DNA of 64,000 nucleotides. Origin: Symbiodinium sp. CCMP2592. Taxonomy: Eukaryota; Sar; Dinophyceae; Suessiales; Symbiodiniaceae. How positions within the stretch are numbered: position 1 is the first letter of the stretch; each line of letters begins with the position of its first letter. Of this stretch, positions 1 to 11,553 are shown piece after piece. Both the position numbers and the translations under genes were made by a program. The notes under the pieces are model-generated. The model made no database searches. It was not told where the DNA came from and saw only the letters and a program-made list of their open reading frames with translations. The stretch spans positions 1,256,581-1,320,580 of the forward strand of contig CAJNDT010003779.1 of assembly GCA_905221615.1 (NCBI GenBank), in the 5' to 3' direction.

Positions 1-1092
1 GCAAAATGAAACCCTTCGAACAGCCCCCAGCTGTGATTTAGAGGAGGTGTTCTTATAAGTTGCTTGATTGTGTAAGTTGCTTCTTAAGAATAGAAGGTAT
101 ATGCCGGGATTTAGGGCCTAGATGCTTGCAGGTCGAGGCTGTCAGGTCTTTAACCCATGGTCAGAGACGCTTTGTCCCTTCAACCTCTTCAGCCTCTCAG
201 ACCCACTCAACTACACCGCTTTAGGCCAAGCCTTAGGCTTTTCTTGGGATGTTAAAGGTTGTTCAAGGGATGTTAGGGTGAACCCGTTCGGTGTGACACG
301 AACTGCTCCAAGGCTCGGGTTTGTGGATTCGGGTTCAGAGAAGGGCCTGGATTTAGGAGTTTGGGATTACCAGGAACCCCCAGTGGCCCCTATGGTCCTT
401 AACAGTGGCGATTAGGGGCACAATAAAGGGTAGTTGGGAGTCTCTGGGTACGTCCCTTTGTCGGCTCTGGACGCCTGCGAGTTAGAAGTGGCACACCTTA
501 GGGTTGCTTAGGGCATACCTAAGGGTTCTTTATGGTCTCGAGTTTAGGTGTTGGCGTGCAGGTCATAGGCAGCATCCCCGAAACCTTTCTATCTTCATTT
601 TAGCGTCGAGATTAAACAGTCCGATCATGGCCATACTCATATCTATGGGAAGTTCTCGTAGCTTGGGTCGCTCTGGGGGACCAAAATTTACACGCCACTC
701 CGGTGAGAAGACCCCCTCAAAAAAAACCAGCAGATCTACAACCAGCCTGAACTTCCCCTGCACACCGTCTGCACTATAAGTATAAACTCGTTTCTCTGCC
801 TGCAAATCCCTGAGGGAATAAACGCGTTTCTCTGCCTCCAAATCCCTGAGGGTCTAAAGGCCCACTCTTTACATACCTTGGTTTAGTTTTCGGGCAGTAC
901 ATGATCATGAGGTGCTTGGACCCTCAAGCTCTTAGGAATATGGTAGAGCCTTCAAAACATCAACCCTAAACCATAAACTCTAAGTTACTAAGCCCAAATC
1001 CTTTGAAACTACAACCATGTCTGACAGTTTACCACATGCGATGAGCTGAGAGTCCCACCATGCGTCATGTTAAGTGGCCTTCCATAAGTCAC
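1..1092. other. Intergenic, no gene recognised
   Basis: Unique-looking sequence with isolated TTTAGGG-like words on either strand (for example near 110, 190-260 and 960-990). The short ORFs (under 100 codons) have no recognisable motif. The one clear structure is the tandem duplication at 783-852, listed separately. Confidence 0.6.
783..852. repeat. Two-copy tandem repeat, 36-bp period
   Basis: A block of about 34 bp reading CGTTTCTCTGCCT, then CAAATCCCTGAGGG, occurs at about 783-816 and again at 819-852 with two or three differences. It is a simple tandem duplication without a coding frame. Confidence 0.8.
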
Positions 1093-1203
1093 ACTTGGAG
1101 GTTCATGGGTAGTTATAGATGGGCTTATAAGTACCTCATACGAGATATAAGTATAGTTGCCCTACTTATAACCCTACTTAGAACTACCCATGAACCTCCA
1201 AGT
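1093..1203. mobile_element. Palindromic MITE-like element, family A
   Basis: The left arm ACTTGGAGGTTCATGGGTAG and the matching right arm CTACCCATGAACCTCCAAGT enclose an AT-rich core with TATAAGTATAGTT. The same arms recur at 8969-9183 (broken), 14963-15076, 31999-32095 and 43160-43277. It has no coding capacity, so if mobile it is non-autonomous. No clear target duplication is visible here. Confidence 0.8.
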
Positions 1204-2257
1204 ATAGTCCTTGCTTGCAGAGTACAGGGCTCCATGTGCACCTTCAGCTTTTTCATCCCTTTTCAAAGGCCTTACTTGCCATGCAGCACAGGTGCAGATC
1301 GTCACGCGGCCAGGGGCGATGAAGGCCATGGGCCATGAGGGCTGCTGACGGCTACAGTGCCGAGCTCATCCCTGAAACCCGAGGATTACAATCTCGCCGC
1401 TTTTGGGTTCATGATTAGATGCCTTCCCTACCAGTGGAGGTCGCAATTGAAAAGACTGCTGTCTGTAATGCGCTGGTTCCCAGTTCCGGTTCATGTCAGT
1501 GCAGGGAGTGCAATCATGAGCGGAATGTAGGCCTAAGGGATTTATGCATTCCCTTTTTGTATTGGGGGGGGTTCTCACGGCTTGCGGTTTCGCATACCTT
1601 GACAGGCTTGGATCGTTTCTGTCGTGCTTTCGTGTCTGTCCGGGCAGTCTTGTGCAACATGGAGCCGGCTAGCGGCGCGAATTACACAATAGTTTCAATT
1701 CAAGTTCATTCCTACTCCTCTACTCCATGGCCGCGATTACGTCATCAAATGGCTTGTCGACGTGATCAAAGATATACAAACAATGTAAGACAAGGCCCCG
1801 TTTCTTTTGCAGATGCACGTTGCACCTAAACTGACAAGGTTGAAAGCAGGGGGACACATCACAGACCCCTTTCCTCAAATCATGCGACAACTTAAGCGGC
1901 AATTCGTATATTGCAGAAGAGGAGCCCCGCGTTGGAAGTTTACATACCGGCTTGCGCCCATTCGGGAGAAACTTGTTTTCGGCATGTCCAGAAATCAAAA
2001 GTGACTCATTCTATATGCTGCCGTTTCCGAACACTATGCCACTACGCGATGCAACCACGCAGGTCGACACATGTGACACATGTTCGTACACGGACAACCA
2101 ATACACGAGCATGCCACGCATGCCATGTTGCCAGTACATTACAAGGCGACGCCGGTCCTGGTGTAACCAGTGCGATTGCAGTTCGGCGGCAAGCATATAT
2201 GGAAGGCTTCCTACAAAATCCTCGCGGCGGCTGACCTGCGGAAAGAGCACGCGCGGC
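1204..2257. other. Intergenic, no gene recognised
   Basis: Mixed-composition sequence with few TTTAGGG words. ORFs of up to 136 codons occur on + (1419-1829) but show no family motif, and overlapping frames on both strands are equally open. I cannot support a gene here. Confidence 0.5.
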
Positions 2258-2283
2258 AGAGAGAGAGAGAGAGAGAGAGAAAT

Positions 2284-2322
<39 letters not shown>

Positions 2323-2328
2323 AAGAGA

Positions 2329-2365
<37 letters not shown>

Positions 2366-3100
2366 GAGGGGGAGAGAGACAGAGAAACAGAGAGACAGAG
2401 AGACACAGAGACAGAGAGACCGAGAGACAGAGAGACACAGAGACAGGGAGACAGACAGTGAGACAGACAGAGAGACAGAGAGACAGACACAGAGACCGAC
2501 AGAGAGACAGACAGAGAGACACAGGGAGAGACACACGGAGAGACAAACGGAGAGAGACAGAGAGACCGACCGAGAGACAAACGTAGAGACAGACAGAGAG
2601 ACAGAGAGGTAGAGACAGACAGGGAGACGGACGGAGAGACAGACAGCGAGACAGACAGAGAGACAGACAAGAGACAGACAGAGAGACAGACAGCGAGACA
2701 GACAGAGAGACAGACGGAGAGACAGACAGAGAGACAGTCGGAGAGACAGACAGCGAGACAGACAGAGAGACAGACAGCGAGACAGACAGAGAGACAGACA
2801 GAGAGACGGACAGAGAGACTGACAGAGAGACAGACAGAGGGACAGAGAGAGAGAGAGAGAGAGACACACAGACACACAGGCAACAGCAGACACACAGACA
2901 CACAGGCACACAGACACACAGACACAGACACACAGACTCACAGACACACAGACACGCGGACACGCAGACACACAGACGCGCACACACACAGACACACAGC
3001 CAGCCATACAGAGATACGAAGATACAGAGATACAGAGATACACAGAGGGAGCGGGAGAGAGAGAGAGAGAGAGCGCGCGAGAGAGCGAGCAACGAAGGCG
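2258..3100. repeat. Long GA / GACA purine microsatellite
   Basis: About 840 bp of almost pure purine-plus-C tract. It starts as (GA)n at 2258-2390, becomes a 12-bp type unit GACAGACAGAGA to about 2850, then CACAGA-type units to about 2990, and ends in GA-rich sequence near 3100. Open frames of up to about 400 codons on both strands here are Arg/Glu-rich or Ser/Leu/Cys-rich artefacts of the repeat and are not genes. Such tracts can form triplex DNA and can block polymerases. Confidence 0.95.
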
Positions 3101-3870
3101 AGAGCGAGATGGACGCCAATCCCCGTAAGAGTTCAGATTATGCACGTGCAACCACCTGGATCCGAAGAACTCGGGGGTACAATTTACTGTTTTGTAGCTT
3201 CCGTGGAAGCGAGCACTGTGGGTTTTTAGTTGCAACTCAGCATGCTTAATGTCGCGGGCGTATGTCGATCCGAGTTGTTTAGCTCGGCATCATCCAAAAG
3301 TTCGCTAAGCCTTGATAGTTAAGTTTTGAGGTGTTTGTGTATTCTGCAACAGTCTCTTGGAGGCCTGGAACCGCCCCCCAATTCAGAATAGGTTAGGAAG
3401 GGCAGGGGTGATTTGGGTAGGATTCGCCCCAGTGTGTGTTTGTTTTAATTACGGGGGTGCTTAATTAACAGAAGGGGCAAGTGATTCGTGGGTTTAACAT
3501 CACGGGCGGGCTGAGGCTTATCAGTTTCACCCTTAAGCCCCGGCATAGCCCCAAGTACGATGCAAAAGGTTTCAACACATGAGTCACTGGAGCTGTAGGG
3601 CTCGGGTTTGCCATTGCCGAGCTACCGTTTACGCCGGCTGGCGGGTAGCTTGACTCCAATATGGCTGCCACTCCCGGCCGCTCCATGAGCCCTACATCCC
3701 AAAGCCATCAAGCCCGGAAACACAAAAGTTGCCCTTAGTTCAGTAGTCTTCCTTAGCTGTTACTGGTCTTGAAATGTTTTTGTTTCACGGGTCATCCCTG
3801 TATACCCATAGGCCTATAGGATGGGGGGAGATCTTAGTACGAAGACCATCCGTACAATCTCGTCCTCCCT
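3101..3870. other. Intergenic, no gene recognised
   Basis: Unique sequence, relatively poor in telomere-like words. I see no motif-bearing ORF. Confidence 0.5.
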
Positions 3871-4012
3871 GTATGTATGTATGTATGTGTGTATGTATGT
3901 ATGCATGTATGCATGTATGTCTGTATGCATGTATGTATATACATATGTACATACATGTATATATACATATATGCATTTATACCTATATACATATATGTGT
4001 GTATTTATATAT
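3871..4012. repeat. GTAT/TA tetranucleotide microsatellite
   Basis: (GTAT)n with CATG interruptions runs into TATATACATA-type sequence. The Met/Cys/Tyr-rich ORFs across it are repeat artefacts. Confidence 0.9.
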
Positions 4013-5278
4013 AATCACAATCTTCTAATCTACACAAAGAAGAACGCAGCAAAAATTGTTAAGGCTTTTTTAACCTAAACCGTAAACCCTAATTAAACCC
4101 AGCAGTGACCTTGAACCATTCCTTCGAGCCAGGCCCCGGAGCTCTTGAATCACAGGCTGGGAACACAGGGGCTTTAGGGCACGATTAGTGTAGCCCTGGT
4201 TAATCGTGTACACAAATATGTATATGTATATATATATATATATATATATACATGCATATGTACATGCATGGCCGTGGGACATACAGCAGCTTTTCAGGGG
4301 TTTGAGGCTTTGGTGGTTTTAGGGTTTAGGGTTTAGCCCCAAGCCCTGAGCTCTATGATTTTGATGCGTATTTCGGGCAGACAGGCTGTAGGTTTCAACG
4401 TAGAAGCCTAGAAGCCAGAAAGTTGGAGCATCATCAGCCCCCACTTTGCTCTTGCGGTACAGCTTAGGTATCCCAGCTGGTCATGCTTCTCCCATGTTCC
4501 AGGTAACTGTCCCAACTTCACGACGCAGGTCTAAACTAGTTTAAGTAAGGGTCCACGTGCCTCATCATATGGAATCATCCCATACTCCACCAAGTACTAG
4601 CTTACGTTACTGTACTAGTTTCCGAAGCCCAAGCCGCTGATGATCGTGCCCCGTGGACCTTTTTTGGTCGGGGGGCTTTATGATTGGATGAAGGAAACCA
4701 TAATAGGCAACTGTGATTTTGGATTCAGGTTAGAGGCCTTGGGTAAGACAAACAGTTTAGGGCTGCGCATTCTGCATGTGGGGTATCGCCGTAAAGGACT
4801 GATGATTTCAATTTGGTGTTGAGGGCTTCAGGCCTCTTTCGGTTTGGGATATTAGGTTTGGGTTGATCTCGGGGTTGAAACTGCGGATTGGTGTTTGGGA
4901 TGTTAAGGTTTAGATTCGGGTGGTGTTTTTTTGTTTGTTCGGGGGGTGTCATGTTTGCCTTCGTTTTCTTTCGGACTTTGGTTTGTTGTGAGACCCAGGG
5001 TTTTCAGGCACTGGTGGCAGATCAGTTTGGACACAGCCCCAAGTCTATTTGCGACATGTTGACGGCCGTACTACGCCTACGACAAGAGACCAAGCTACTA
5101 AGGGCTGAGAAGCCGTTCCTGCTTTGACACGGTAAGGTTTTGCGTCTGCGGCTGACTCGACCGTGTAGGGTTCACTGAAGAGTCAGCCGAACTATGTGGA
5201 ACAACGTTATCGAGAGCGCAAGATGAGGATAAATTATATTCGCCCTTGAAAGACCCTAAGATTGGGATGATAGTATAG
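4013..5278. other. Intergenic with AT microsatellite and telomere words
   Basis: It contains a (TA)n microsatellite at about 4215-4258 and three TTTAGGG copies near 4318-4336. A half copy of family F (CCAGAAAGTTGGAG at about 4415-4428) has no visible partner arm. The 60-80 codon ORFs have no recognisable domain. Confidence 0.6.
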
Positions 5279-5370
5279 TACCCAAAGAGCCCAATACCTT
5301 ATCCATTAGGAGCTTCATATTATAATTTAAGCTAGGTTCCTTAAATAGGGGGTATCGGCCTCTCTGGGTA
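5279..5370. mobile_element. Palindromic MITE-like element, family G
   Basis: It begins TACCCAAAGAGCCCAATACC and ends GGTATCGGCCTCTCTGGGTA, with a core containing AGGAGCTTCATATTATAATTTA. The same core and ends occur at 7952-8069, 33208-33283, 36100-36210 and 41006-41104. The TA at both outer ends could be a TA target duplication or part of the repeat. Confidence 0.8.
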
Positions 5371-5514
5371 TGCCGCAAAGTTTTTTCCTGTATGGACCCT
5401 ATACTAAAGCCTCCAAAACTCCACTTATGCCAACCCTTGAACTTTCTAAAGGGGACTCGACTGTGGAACTCTATTCTGGCCCTTATAGCAAGCGTCCCGC
5501 GGAAAATAGACAGA

Positions 5515-5712
5515 CCTAAATAATTACCAATGCTATTATGGGAGGTTCCATATTATAAATATAATTATGATAGTATAATTGGGGCCTATTTTAATGATAT
5601 TATGGGGGTTCCATATTATAATAATGATAGTTTAGTTGGGCCCTAGTCTAATGATATTATGGGGCTTCCACATCATAACAATGATAGTATAACTGGGCCC
5701 TATTCTAAGAAT
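5515..5712. repeat. Tandem triplication of a family N-like unit
   Basis: Three units of about 60 bp, each with TGATATTATGGG(G), TTCCA, AT-rich sequence and GATAGTATAATTGGGCCCTA, stand head to tail. The outer ends resemble family N (TAATTA/GGCCCCTA). Internal duplication of a small palindromic element is a likely origin. Confidence 0.7.
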
Positions 5713-6087
5713 TTAGGCCCCTATTATTGCGTCGTTTGAAGATCGAAGGTCGGAGGGTCTCTGGGCATTTGTGAAATTTCGGATTTGGCGCTGTTCTGGA
5801 GCTAACTTAAGGTTTCGGTTCTTGGGGTTCAGGGTTTGGGGTTTTAGGGTTTAGGGTGTAGGGTTTGGATTTTTGGGTTTAGGGTTTTAGGGTTTAGGGC
5901 TTAGGACTAGGTTTAGGTTTGAGGGTTGAGGTACAAAGTAAAGTCACCCCAACCACGGCGAGGTCGACACGGCGTAGCACCTCATCATGTTCAGGTTCAC
6001 TCGATTTTCCTGCCAGACACCCCCTTTAAAGGAAGCCTAGGAACCCTTAGGAGCCCTTATAGATCCCCTTTAAAGGACGCATTACTA
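5713..6087. other. Intergenic, degenerate TTTAGGG stretch
   Basis: 5815-5925 is an array of imperfect TTTAGGG words (TTTTAGGG, TGTAGGG, TTTGGG). 6015-6075 carries the dispersed word CCCCTTTAAAGGA. No gene is seen. Confidence 0.6.
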
Positions 6088-6172
6088 TATAGTCTCCATT
6101 GTAGTTCCTTTTTGGGGTTACCTTATATATAGTTGGTTAAGACCAAAAAAAGGAACCACAATGGGGACTATA
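6088..6172. mobile_element. Palindromic MITE-like element, family D
   Basis: The arms TATAGTCTCCATTGTAGTTCC and a matching GGAACCACAATGGGGACTATA enclose CCTTATATATAG. Relatives lie at 34833-34928, 46090-46182, 53792-53886 and 56204-56288. Confidence 0.75.
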
Positions 6173-6826
6173 GGTAAGTCGTATAATGAGGAGGGCAGGG
6201 GTAACCACCGTTTGACTACGGCAATGAACGGGTACAATGTCCTGCACTACACTTCGCGCTGTTAGGACGGAGAACAACGAGCGGGCCGAGCCTCGTGGGC
6301 CAAGGCAATGGCAACAGAGAGAGAGTGACGAGTCCTGGGTCCTTGGGGTATAGTGTCTTATGTATCAGTTTAGGATATCGTTTTCCTGTCTTGATTGGGG
6401 CAAAAAAAGCGAGACTGAGCTTGCAGGCACTGATTGCTAGGCTACACTCTTCAGTCATCAATGGCTACGGAACTTCGCTTTTGGCGAAGGGTTTTTGAAG
6501 GCCTTCTGCTGGAGAGCCCCGGACTGAACCATCCCTAAGAAAGGAACGTGCCTCAGATCGCAGTGGCAGCGGCTCCTCAAGAGTATCCCAGAATGGGAGG
6601 GGGAGATAGCCTGGATAGTCAAAGCCCTCAAGCCCCAAACCCCGTCTCACAAAATCAACAGAGGTCTTCAGGAGACATAACCAGCCTACGGATCCGCAAG
6701 GTTAACAACGCAATATGGCTTTAGGGCTTTAAGGGTCTGGGATGAAGCTGTTCTACCTGCCAAGATGACCTCCCAAGAGCCTCGCGTAGCATGGTTGGGA
6801 TCCCACATGGCTTGATTTACCCTAAG
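6173..6826. other. Intergenic, no gene recognised
   Basis: Unique sequence. ORFs of 60-81 codons on both strands overlap one another and have no motif. I see nothing else. Confidence 0.5.
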
Positions 6827-6829
6827 GGT

Positions 6830-6927
6830 CCATGTACCCATATAAAGATACATGAGCCCCAAAGTACCTATATAGGGACTACATTAAGGCCAATGTATAT
6901 ACCATATGAGTACATGGACCCTTAGGG
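6830..6927. mobile_element. Palindromic MITE-like element, family B, TTA target duplication
   Basis: A 98-bp palindrome: CCCTAAGGGTCCATGTACCC on the left and GTACATGGACCCTTAGGG on the right, with the core word CCTATATAGGGACTAC. TTA flanks both sides (6827-6829 and 6928-6930), as expected of the three-base TWA duplications made by PIF/Harbinger-type transposases. That assignment is inferred from the duplication length only. Confidence 0.75.
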
Positions 6928-7058
6928 TTACTTTTGGGGGCTTTAATTGACATCCGTGAGATCGCCGCTGCAAGGAAGTTCAGGGGCTCGCTTGCGCCTT
7001 TACGGATGTGGACTCAAAAACTGACTGGCATCTACATAGTTGCTCGCTTGTATCCGTG

Positions 7059-7155
7059 AGGGTCCATGTACCTATAAATAGCATATACTTTGGCCAAGAA
7101 GTACCTATGTAGGGACTACACTGAGGCCAAAGTATATACTATTTGGGTACATCCC
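7059..7155. mobile_element. Degraded family B element
   Basis: GGGTCCATGTACCTATAAATAG is followed by GTACCTATGTAGGGACTACA and the inverted half GTATATACTATTTGGGTACAT. The terminal CCCTAAGGG words are lost. Confidence 0.65.
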
Positions 7156-7951
7156 TTAAATCCTAAACCCTCAACCCTTTATGGTAGCCTTATGGAACCC
7201 TTAAAGGGACCCTATTTGGCTGCATGGGCCCTTCGGGGATCTGCAACATTGCAACTTTGCAGTGAGGCCTCCTGACACGGCCGCTGGCAAGGGAGGCTCG
7301 CAAGGCACTTGTGTGCTTATTGAAGGAGCGTAAATCTAAACCGAAGCAGACCTACGTATACTTTAGTAGTCTTTAGTTTGGGGACCTGTTCGCCAAAGGG
7401 ACCACTACGAAATAGAAGAGCATGCTTTCGCCCCGGGTCCCAAGTTGTATACCTGAAGAAGTCAGAGACTTTGCTTTTGAAGCCTTGCACCCTCTTAAGC
7501 GATGCATCTCCGACAGCAGTGTTCCGCAAACACGAGGTAGGTGAGCAGAGGCGGATTTGAAGATTGATGGTTCAATGATTCAGGGCCTTACTTACGGGTG
7601 TTATTTCGGGTGTGCAGAGGTCGATCCGAGAGAGTCGTTACTGACTTGGGGGGTGGTGTAGACCATGTGGGGTGTAGGGGTGGGGGGGGGGGGGGGTGGT
7701 GGTAGGGGTGGCACGTGTGGGGCTGTGGTGGTCGCAGGTATGGGGTTTGGGTGGTAAGGGCGGGGGGGTTGACTCAGTGCAGCGCGGTGTTGTTTATGCT
7801 GTTTGCAGTCGATCCGGTGCAGCACAGTAGACGGTTCAGCGTTGAACCGCCCATGATCATCAAAGATCTTCCATCTACTCTCCACCTTGAATCCATAAAC
7901 TTACGGGCGCCCAAAATTTCTACACCCCATTGGCCCATGCCCCCGACCCAA
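7156..7951. other. Intergenic with a G-rich tract
   Basis: 7645-7770 is strongly G-rich and includes a run of 15 G at 7682-7696. The rest is unique with no motif-bearing ORF. The Pro-rich minus-strand ORF over 7601-7885 reflects the G tract. Confidence 0.6.
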
Positions 7952-8069
7952 ACCCAGATAGCCCAATGCCCCTTTATGAAGGAATATACCTTGAATCATC
8001 AGGGGCTTCATATTATGTTTTGAGCTATATGCCATATTCCTGAATTAAGGGGTATTGGGCTCTCTGGGT
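7952..8069. mobile_element. Palindromic MITE-like element, family G
   Basis: It begins ACCCAGATAGCCCAATGCCC and ends GGGGTATTGGGCTCTCTGGGT, with the family G core word CATCAGGGGCTTCATATTATG. Confidence 0.8.
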
Positions 8070-8968
8070 ACCCATTAGCCTTGAACCTTAAACTCCTTAA
8101 GCCGACACCAGGTGGGGCTGGCAGCCAAACGGCTGCCAAGAAGAAGTCACAGCAGAGTCCTCAGCCCCTACCTCCCACTGAGCACAGAAAGCATGGAGTT
8201 TAGGATTCAGGGTTTAGGGTTCCTGGTTTCTGGCTTTGGGACTTAAAGCATGGAGTTTAGGGTTCAGGATTTAGGAGTTTATGGCTCCTGGTTTCAGGTT
8301 TTGGGGCCCCCAGTTCAGGGTTTTAGGGTTTTGAGATGTGGTTTAGGGTTCTGCTGATCGTTATTGCAGATGAAAGCAGCTGGACACTGAGATTCCGATT
8401 CAGATAACCGGTTGCTTACAAGGCTTGCGGAAACCCGGAAATTCGCAACGCCACGGCCCCAAAACTAAGGACAGCTACGGGGCTTCGCGGTAGCTACAGG
8501 CCTTGTGCAGCCTCATAGGTTATGTTTTTTACAGCCACGTGGCCGTCAGGTACACCGTATTACACCCAAGCACGCCCAACGCAAAGCTCGAAAAACTCGG
8601 TCCGGTGCGAGAGCAGTCACGGTCCAGTTAAAAGAAGTTGAGATGGAACAAACATGACGTGAAAACTCCAAGTCCAAACTGCAGCCGTGGTCGAGGGACA
8701 GATCCTGTTCGTATGGGACCTATACTTTTCAACTTCATATATGAGGATTCCTCATTTGTCGAAATCATTGCATTGCCCCCCCAAAGCCTACTTCAACCCT
8801 TAACCCGAAGACCTCTTTGGGAGCTTCCGGAAACAGAGGACCCTAAAATAGTACCCTTTATAGTAGGATCCTTATTTTAAGGACCCCAAACTAAGGTACC
8901 CTAAACTCCCCTATAAACTCTGAACCCTGAACCGCAACCAACCCCCGAAGCCCCGATCCCAAACCCCC
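8070..8968. other. Intergenic, degenerate telomere-like words
   Basis: 8190-8350 carries repeated but diverged GTTTAGGGTTC / GGTTTCTGG words. The remainder is unique. The 80-codon ORF at 8638-8880 has no recognisable domain. Confidence 0.5.
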
Positions 8969-9183
8969 ACTTGCAGGTTCATGGGCAATTACCCTAAGGG
9001 TCCATATACCTAAATAGGATATACTTTGGCCTTAAAGTAGTCCCTATATAGGTACTTTGGGGCCAGAGTGTATCCTATTTAGGTACATGGACCCTTAGGG
9101 TTAGTAAGGAATTGGTTCTGAGTTCATTAAATATCGGTTATAAGTACAGTTACTCTGCTTGTAGCCCTACTCACAACTACCCC
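8969..9183. mobile_element. Family A element split by a family B insertion
   Basis: The family A left arm (8969-8991) is interrupted by a complete family B palindrome (8992-9100) and resumes at about 9101-9183 with TAAGTACAGTTACTCTGCTTG and CACAACTACCC. The family B copy is bounded by TTA (8989-8991) and TTA (9101-9103). The far right arm of family A is lost. Confidence 0.7.
8992..9100. mobile_element. Nested family B element, 109 bp
   Basis: CCCTAAGGGTCCATATACC on the left and AGGTACATGGACCCTTAGGG on the right, flanked by TTA on both sides, inside a family A element. It shows the relative order of insertion: A first, B later. Confidence 0.75.
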
Positions 9184-9350
9184 AACCCCAAACCCCAAAC
9201 CGTATAGAACCCTGAAAGGATCCCGAAACTCATATGACCCTACGTATGCCTACCCATGCACCTCCAAATCCTATTCTGTAAACTAGAATCCCTTTGCTTA
9301 GGTCCTCGAAATAGTACGGCAACCTCATAAACGGATCCTACACTGGACGT

Positions 9351-9453
9351 ACGGCTGATGATATAAATCCTGCAATACCCATAATAAGGAATATACCATA
9401 ATTCCCATAGTTTAGGGTCACTAAGGTAATGCAGGATTTATATCATCAACCGT
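9351..9453. repeat. Palindromic element L (single copy in window)
   Basis: ACGGCTGATGATATAAATCC pairs with GGATTTATATCATCAACCGT across a core of about 55 bp. The arms match at nearly every base over about 23 bp. No second copy is seen here. Confidence 0.75.
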
Positions 9454-11348
9454 AATTTACAGAACTACCCCTATCTTCAGGCTCGCGGTGCCCAGTCCGG
9501 GACCCCCCTTCGCCAGGCGGGTTCCGTCTTGGCATTCAGTGGTTTGGGGTTTTTAGAGGATTTAGGATTTAGTAAGAGTTGTGGAGGCCGGTTCTAAGGA
9601 ACGTAGCGCTTGGGATTTGAGTCAGATTAGAACTTTAGGGTTTTAGTTTCAGTTTGAGGTCAATTAATTAATACAGGTTTAGCGTTTCGGTTCCAATGGC
9701 AGAGCTTTTTACAGCCTGTGGACTTTTCGATATATGACAACAAGGACCCAATCAATTGAACTCTTACATCCATCACCCCCAGGATCCTAAGTTAACTCCT
9801 AAGAGTACCCTTCCGGGGGATACTTCCTATTATAGAAGTTTTCTCACTTTCTAAAAGCAAGGTAATTCGAATTCTTTGGGCCAAGCAAAAGACCGAAACG
9901 CGACTCAACTTATTAAAGGGCCCCTGAAAAAGGGTCTAGCAGGGTTTAGGGTTTGTGGGACTGCAGCGCTGAAGGGTTTGGATTTAACAGAGGGCGCAGC
10001 TGGAGCGAAGAACTCAGGCCCCAAGCTAAACCCTAAAGCTGTAAACCCTAAACTCCTGAAGCTTAAATCCTGGGTTTGGAGTACCATACTTGAATACATT
10101 TGAATATGTTTTTGTGGTACCTGTTCCTTGAAGGAACTATTATGAAATAAAAGTCTGTACTTTTTCTTCCTGGTTGCTTCAAAGTCCAGAAATTCCCTGG
10201 ATAGGTGTCGCTTCATGGACGAGGATTGGCGGCTTTGTGAGAACGAGGCGTGGGACCCCGGCTACCGAACTGCACAATGTCAGAGTGGTTGGACACATAT
10301 GGATGGGAGAGTTGACACCCTAGTAAGACCCCCCAACTCCCTCCATTGTGCCCCAAATATAGCCAGTATTAAGGACCATAAGGGCTCTATTGAGGGGCCG
10401 TTGGGGGTACAGGTCGTTAGCAGGGTCCCATCCCAAAAGTTGTCATGCCACTGCATCAGAACTTGTCAGGAAAGTCCAAGCTTTAGACGCTTCAGACCCT
10501 TGAATGAATAACAACCACCGCGGTGTAACCGTAAGCGGAAAGAGCGAAGGTCTCTGCGCACCTCACCGAGTCTAGCGACTTTGCCGTGGTTTGCGCCGTG
10601 GGCTCTGCGGGCGCAGGGCGCTCTACCGCACCTGAGTCTGAAAGAGAAGGTTCGGCGTTGTGGGGTTCCAGGACTTGTGGCTTGAGGCTTCATGCGGTTG
10701 AGGTAGGTTCGATTTGTAGAGAACCGGGCTTGTGTAAGGATAAATTTAAGAAGTATATGTTCTGCTGCAAGAGCACAAAACCCTGTTTCATTTGATTTGG
10801 CCCCTTCGGAGTGCTTTCGTCCAGGCGATACAGTCATTCTACAGTCGAGGCCTCGTTCCTCCATAGGACGACCTCTCTGGGAACTGCTGCGTAGGTTGGG
10901 TACGGCCCCCACTCAGTAATAGTTGAACGGTATTCATAATATAGTGATACATGATAGGACCTTAATATTACTAACCATTGATATTATGGGAGCTAAGGAG
11001 CCAGGGATGATGATAATCCCTATTAAGTAAGGAGCTAAAGAGCCAAGGGAACCCCCAAAACCACTGGTTAGTTATCCCTGTTATAGACTCTTACTGTATG
11101 GGGGCAGTACCTAATGTGTAGGTCTTTGAATTCGGGGGCCTTGGACTTCCGCACCAAGAGACGATGAACCCGAAACCCTCTATGCCCTAACCCCCTTATC
11201 TGCTAACCTCCAGGGTTCGCACAAGAGCCCTAAACCTATGAAGCCCAAGCCGAGGTCCTGTCCCTGTTGCTGTCGCCCTTTCTGGTGGGCTCTGAAGCTC
11301 GTGGCTCGGCGAAGCACTTGGAGTGCCAACGGCACTGGGTGGAGAACA
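9454..11348. other. Intergenic, no gene recognised
   Basis: It carries scattered telomere-like words and an AT-rich patch at 10930-11100 with loosely repeated GGAGCTAA(G)GAGCCA words. ORFs of up to 148 codons (minus strand, about 10466-10912) are Arg-rich without a recognisable family, and the complementary frame is also open. I cannot support a gene. Confidence 0.5.
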
Positions 11349-11376
11349 CAGAGAGAAAGAGAGAGAGAGAGAGAGC
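11349..11376. repeat. Short (GA)n microsatellite
   Basis: GAGAGAAAGAGAGAGAGAGA and a few further units. The Arg/Glu ORFs across it are artefacts. Confidence 0.85.
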
Positions 11377-11553
11377 CAGAGGGAACGGAACGGAGACTTC
11401 GCAGGCCTGGCGAATATCAATAGCTCTCGGATGTATTGGTTTTCGGATTCGGCATCGGGCACATCTTACACGCTGAAACTCCGAAACTCCTGCCCTACAC
11501 GATGAACCCTGGCTACAAATTTTGAAGCGCCGAGCCCGGAACCCTAATAGCCG

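Noticed and set aside
2011-3235. Long ORFs (up to about 400 codons) on both strands over the GA/GACA tract
   Set aside because: They translate a simple repeat into Ser/Leu/Cys/Val or Arg/Glu/Asp runs in all frames. No gene-like composition.
10466-10912. 148-codon minus ORF as a host gene
   Set aside because: Arg-rich with no motif, and the opposite strand is equally open. Not distinguishable from chance.
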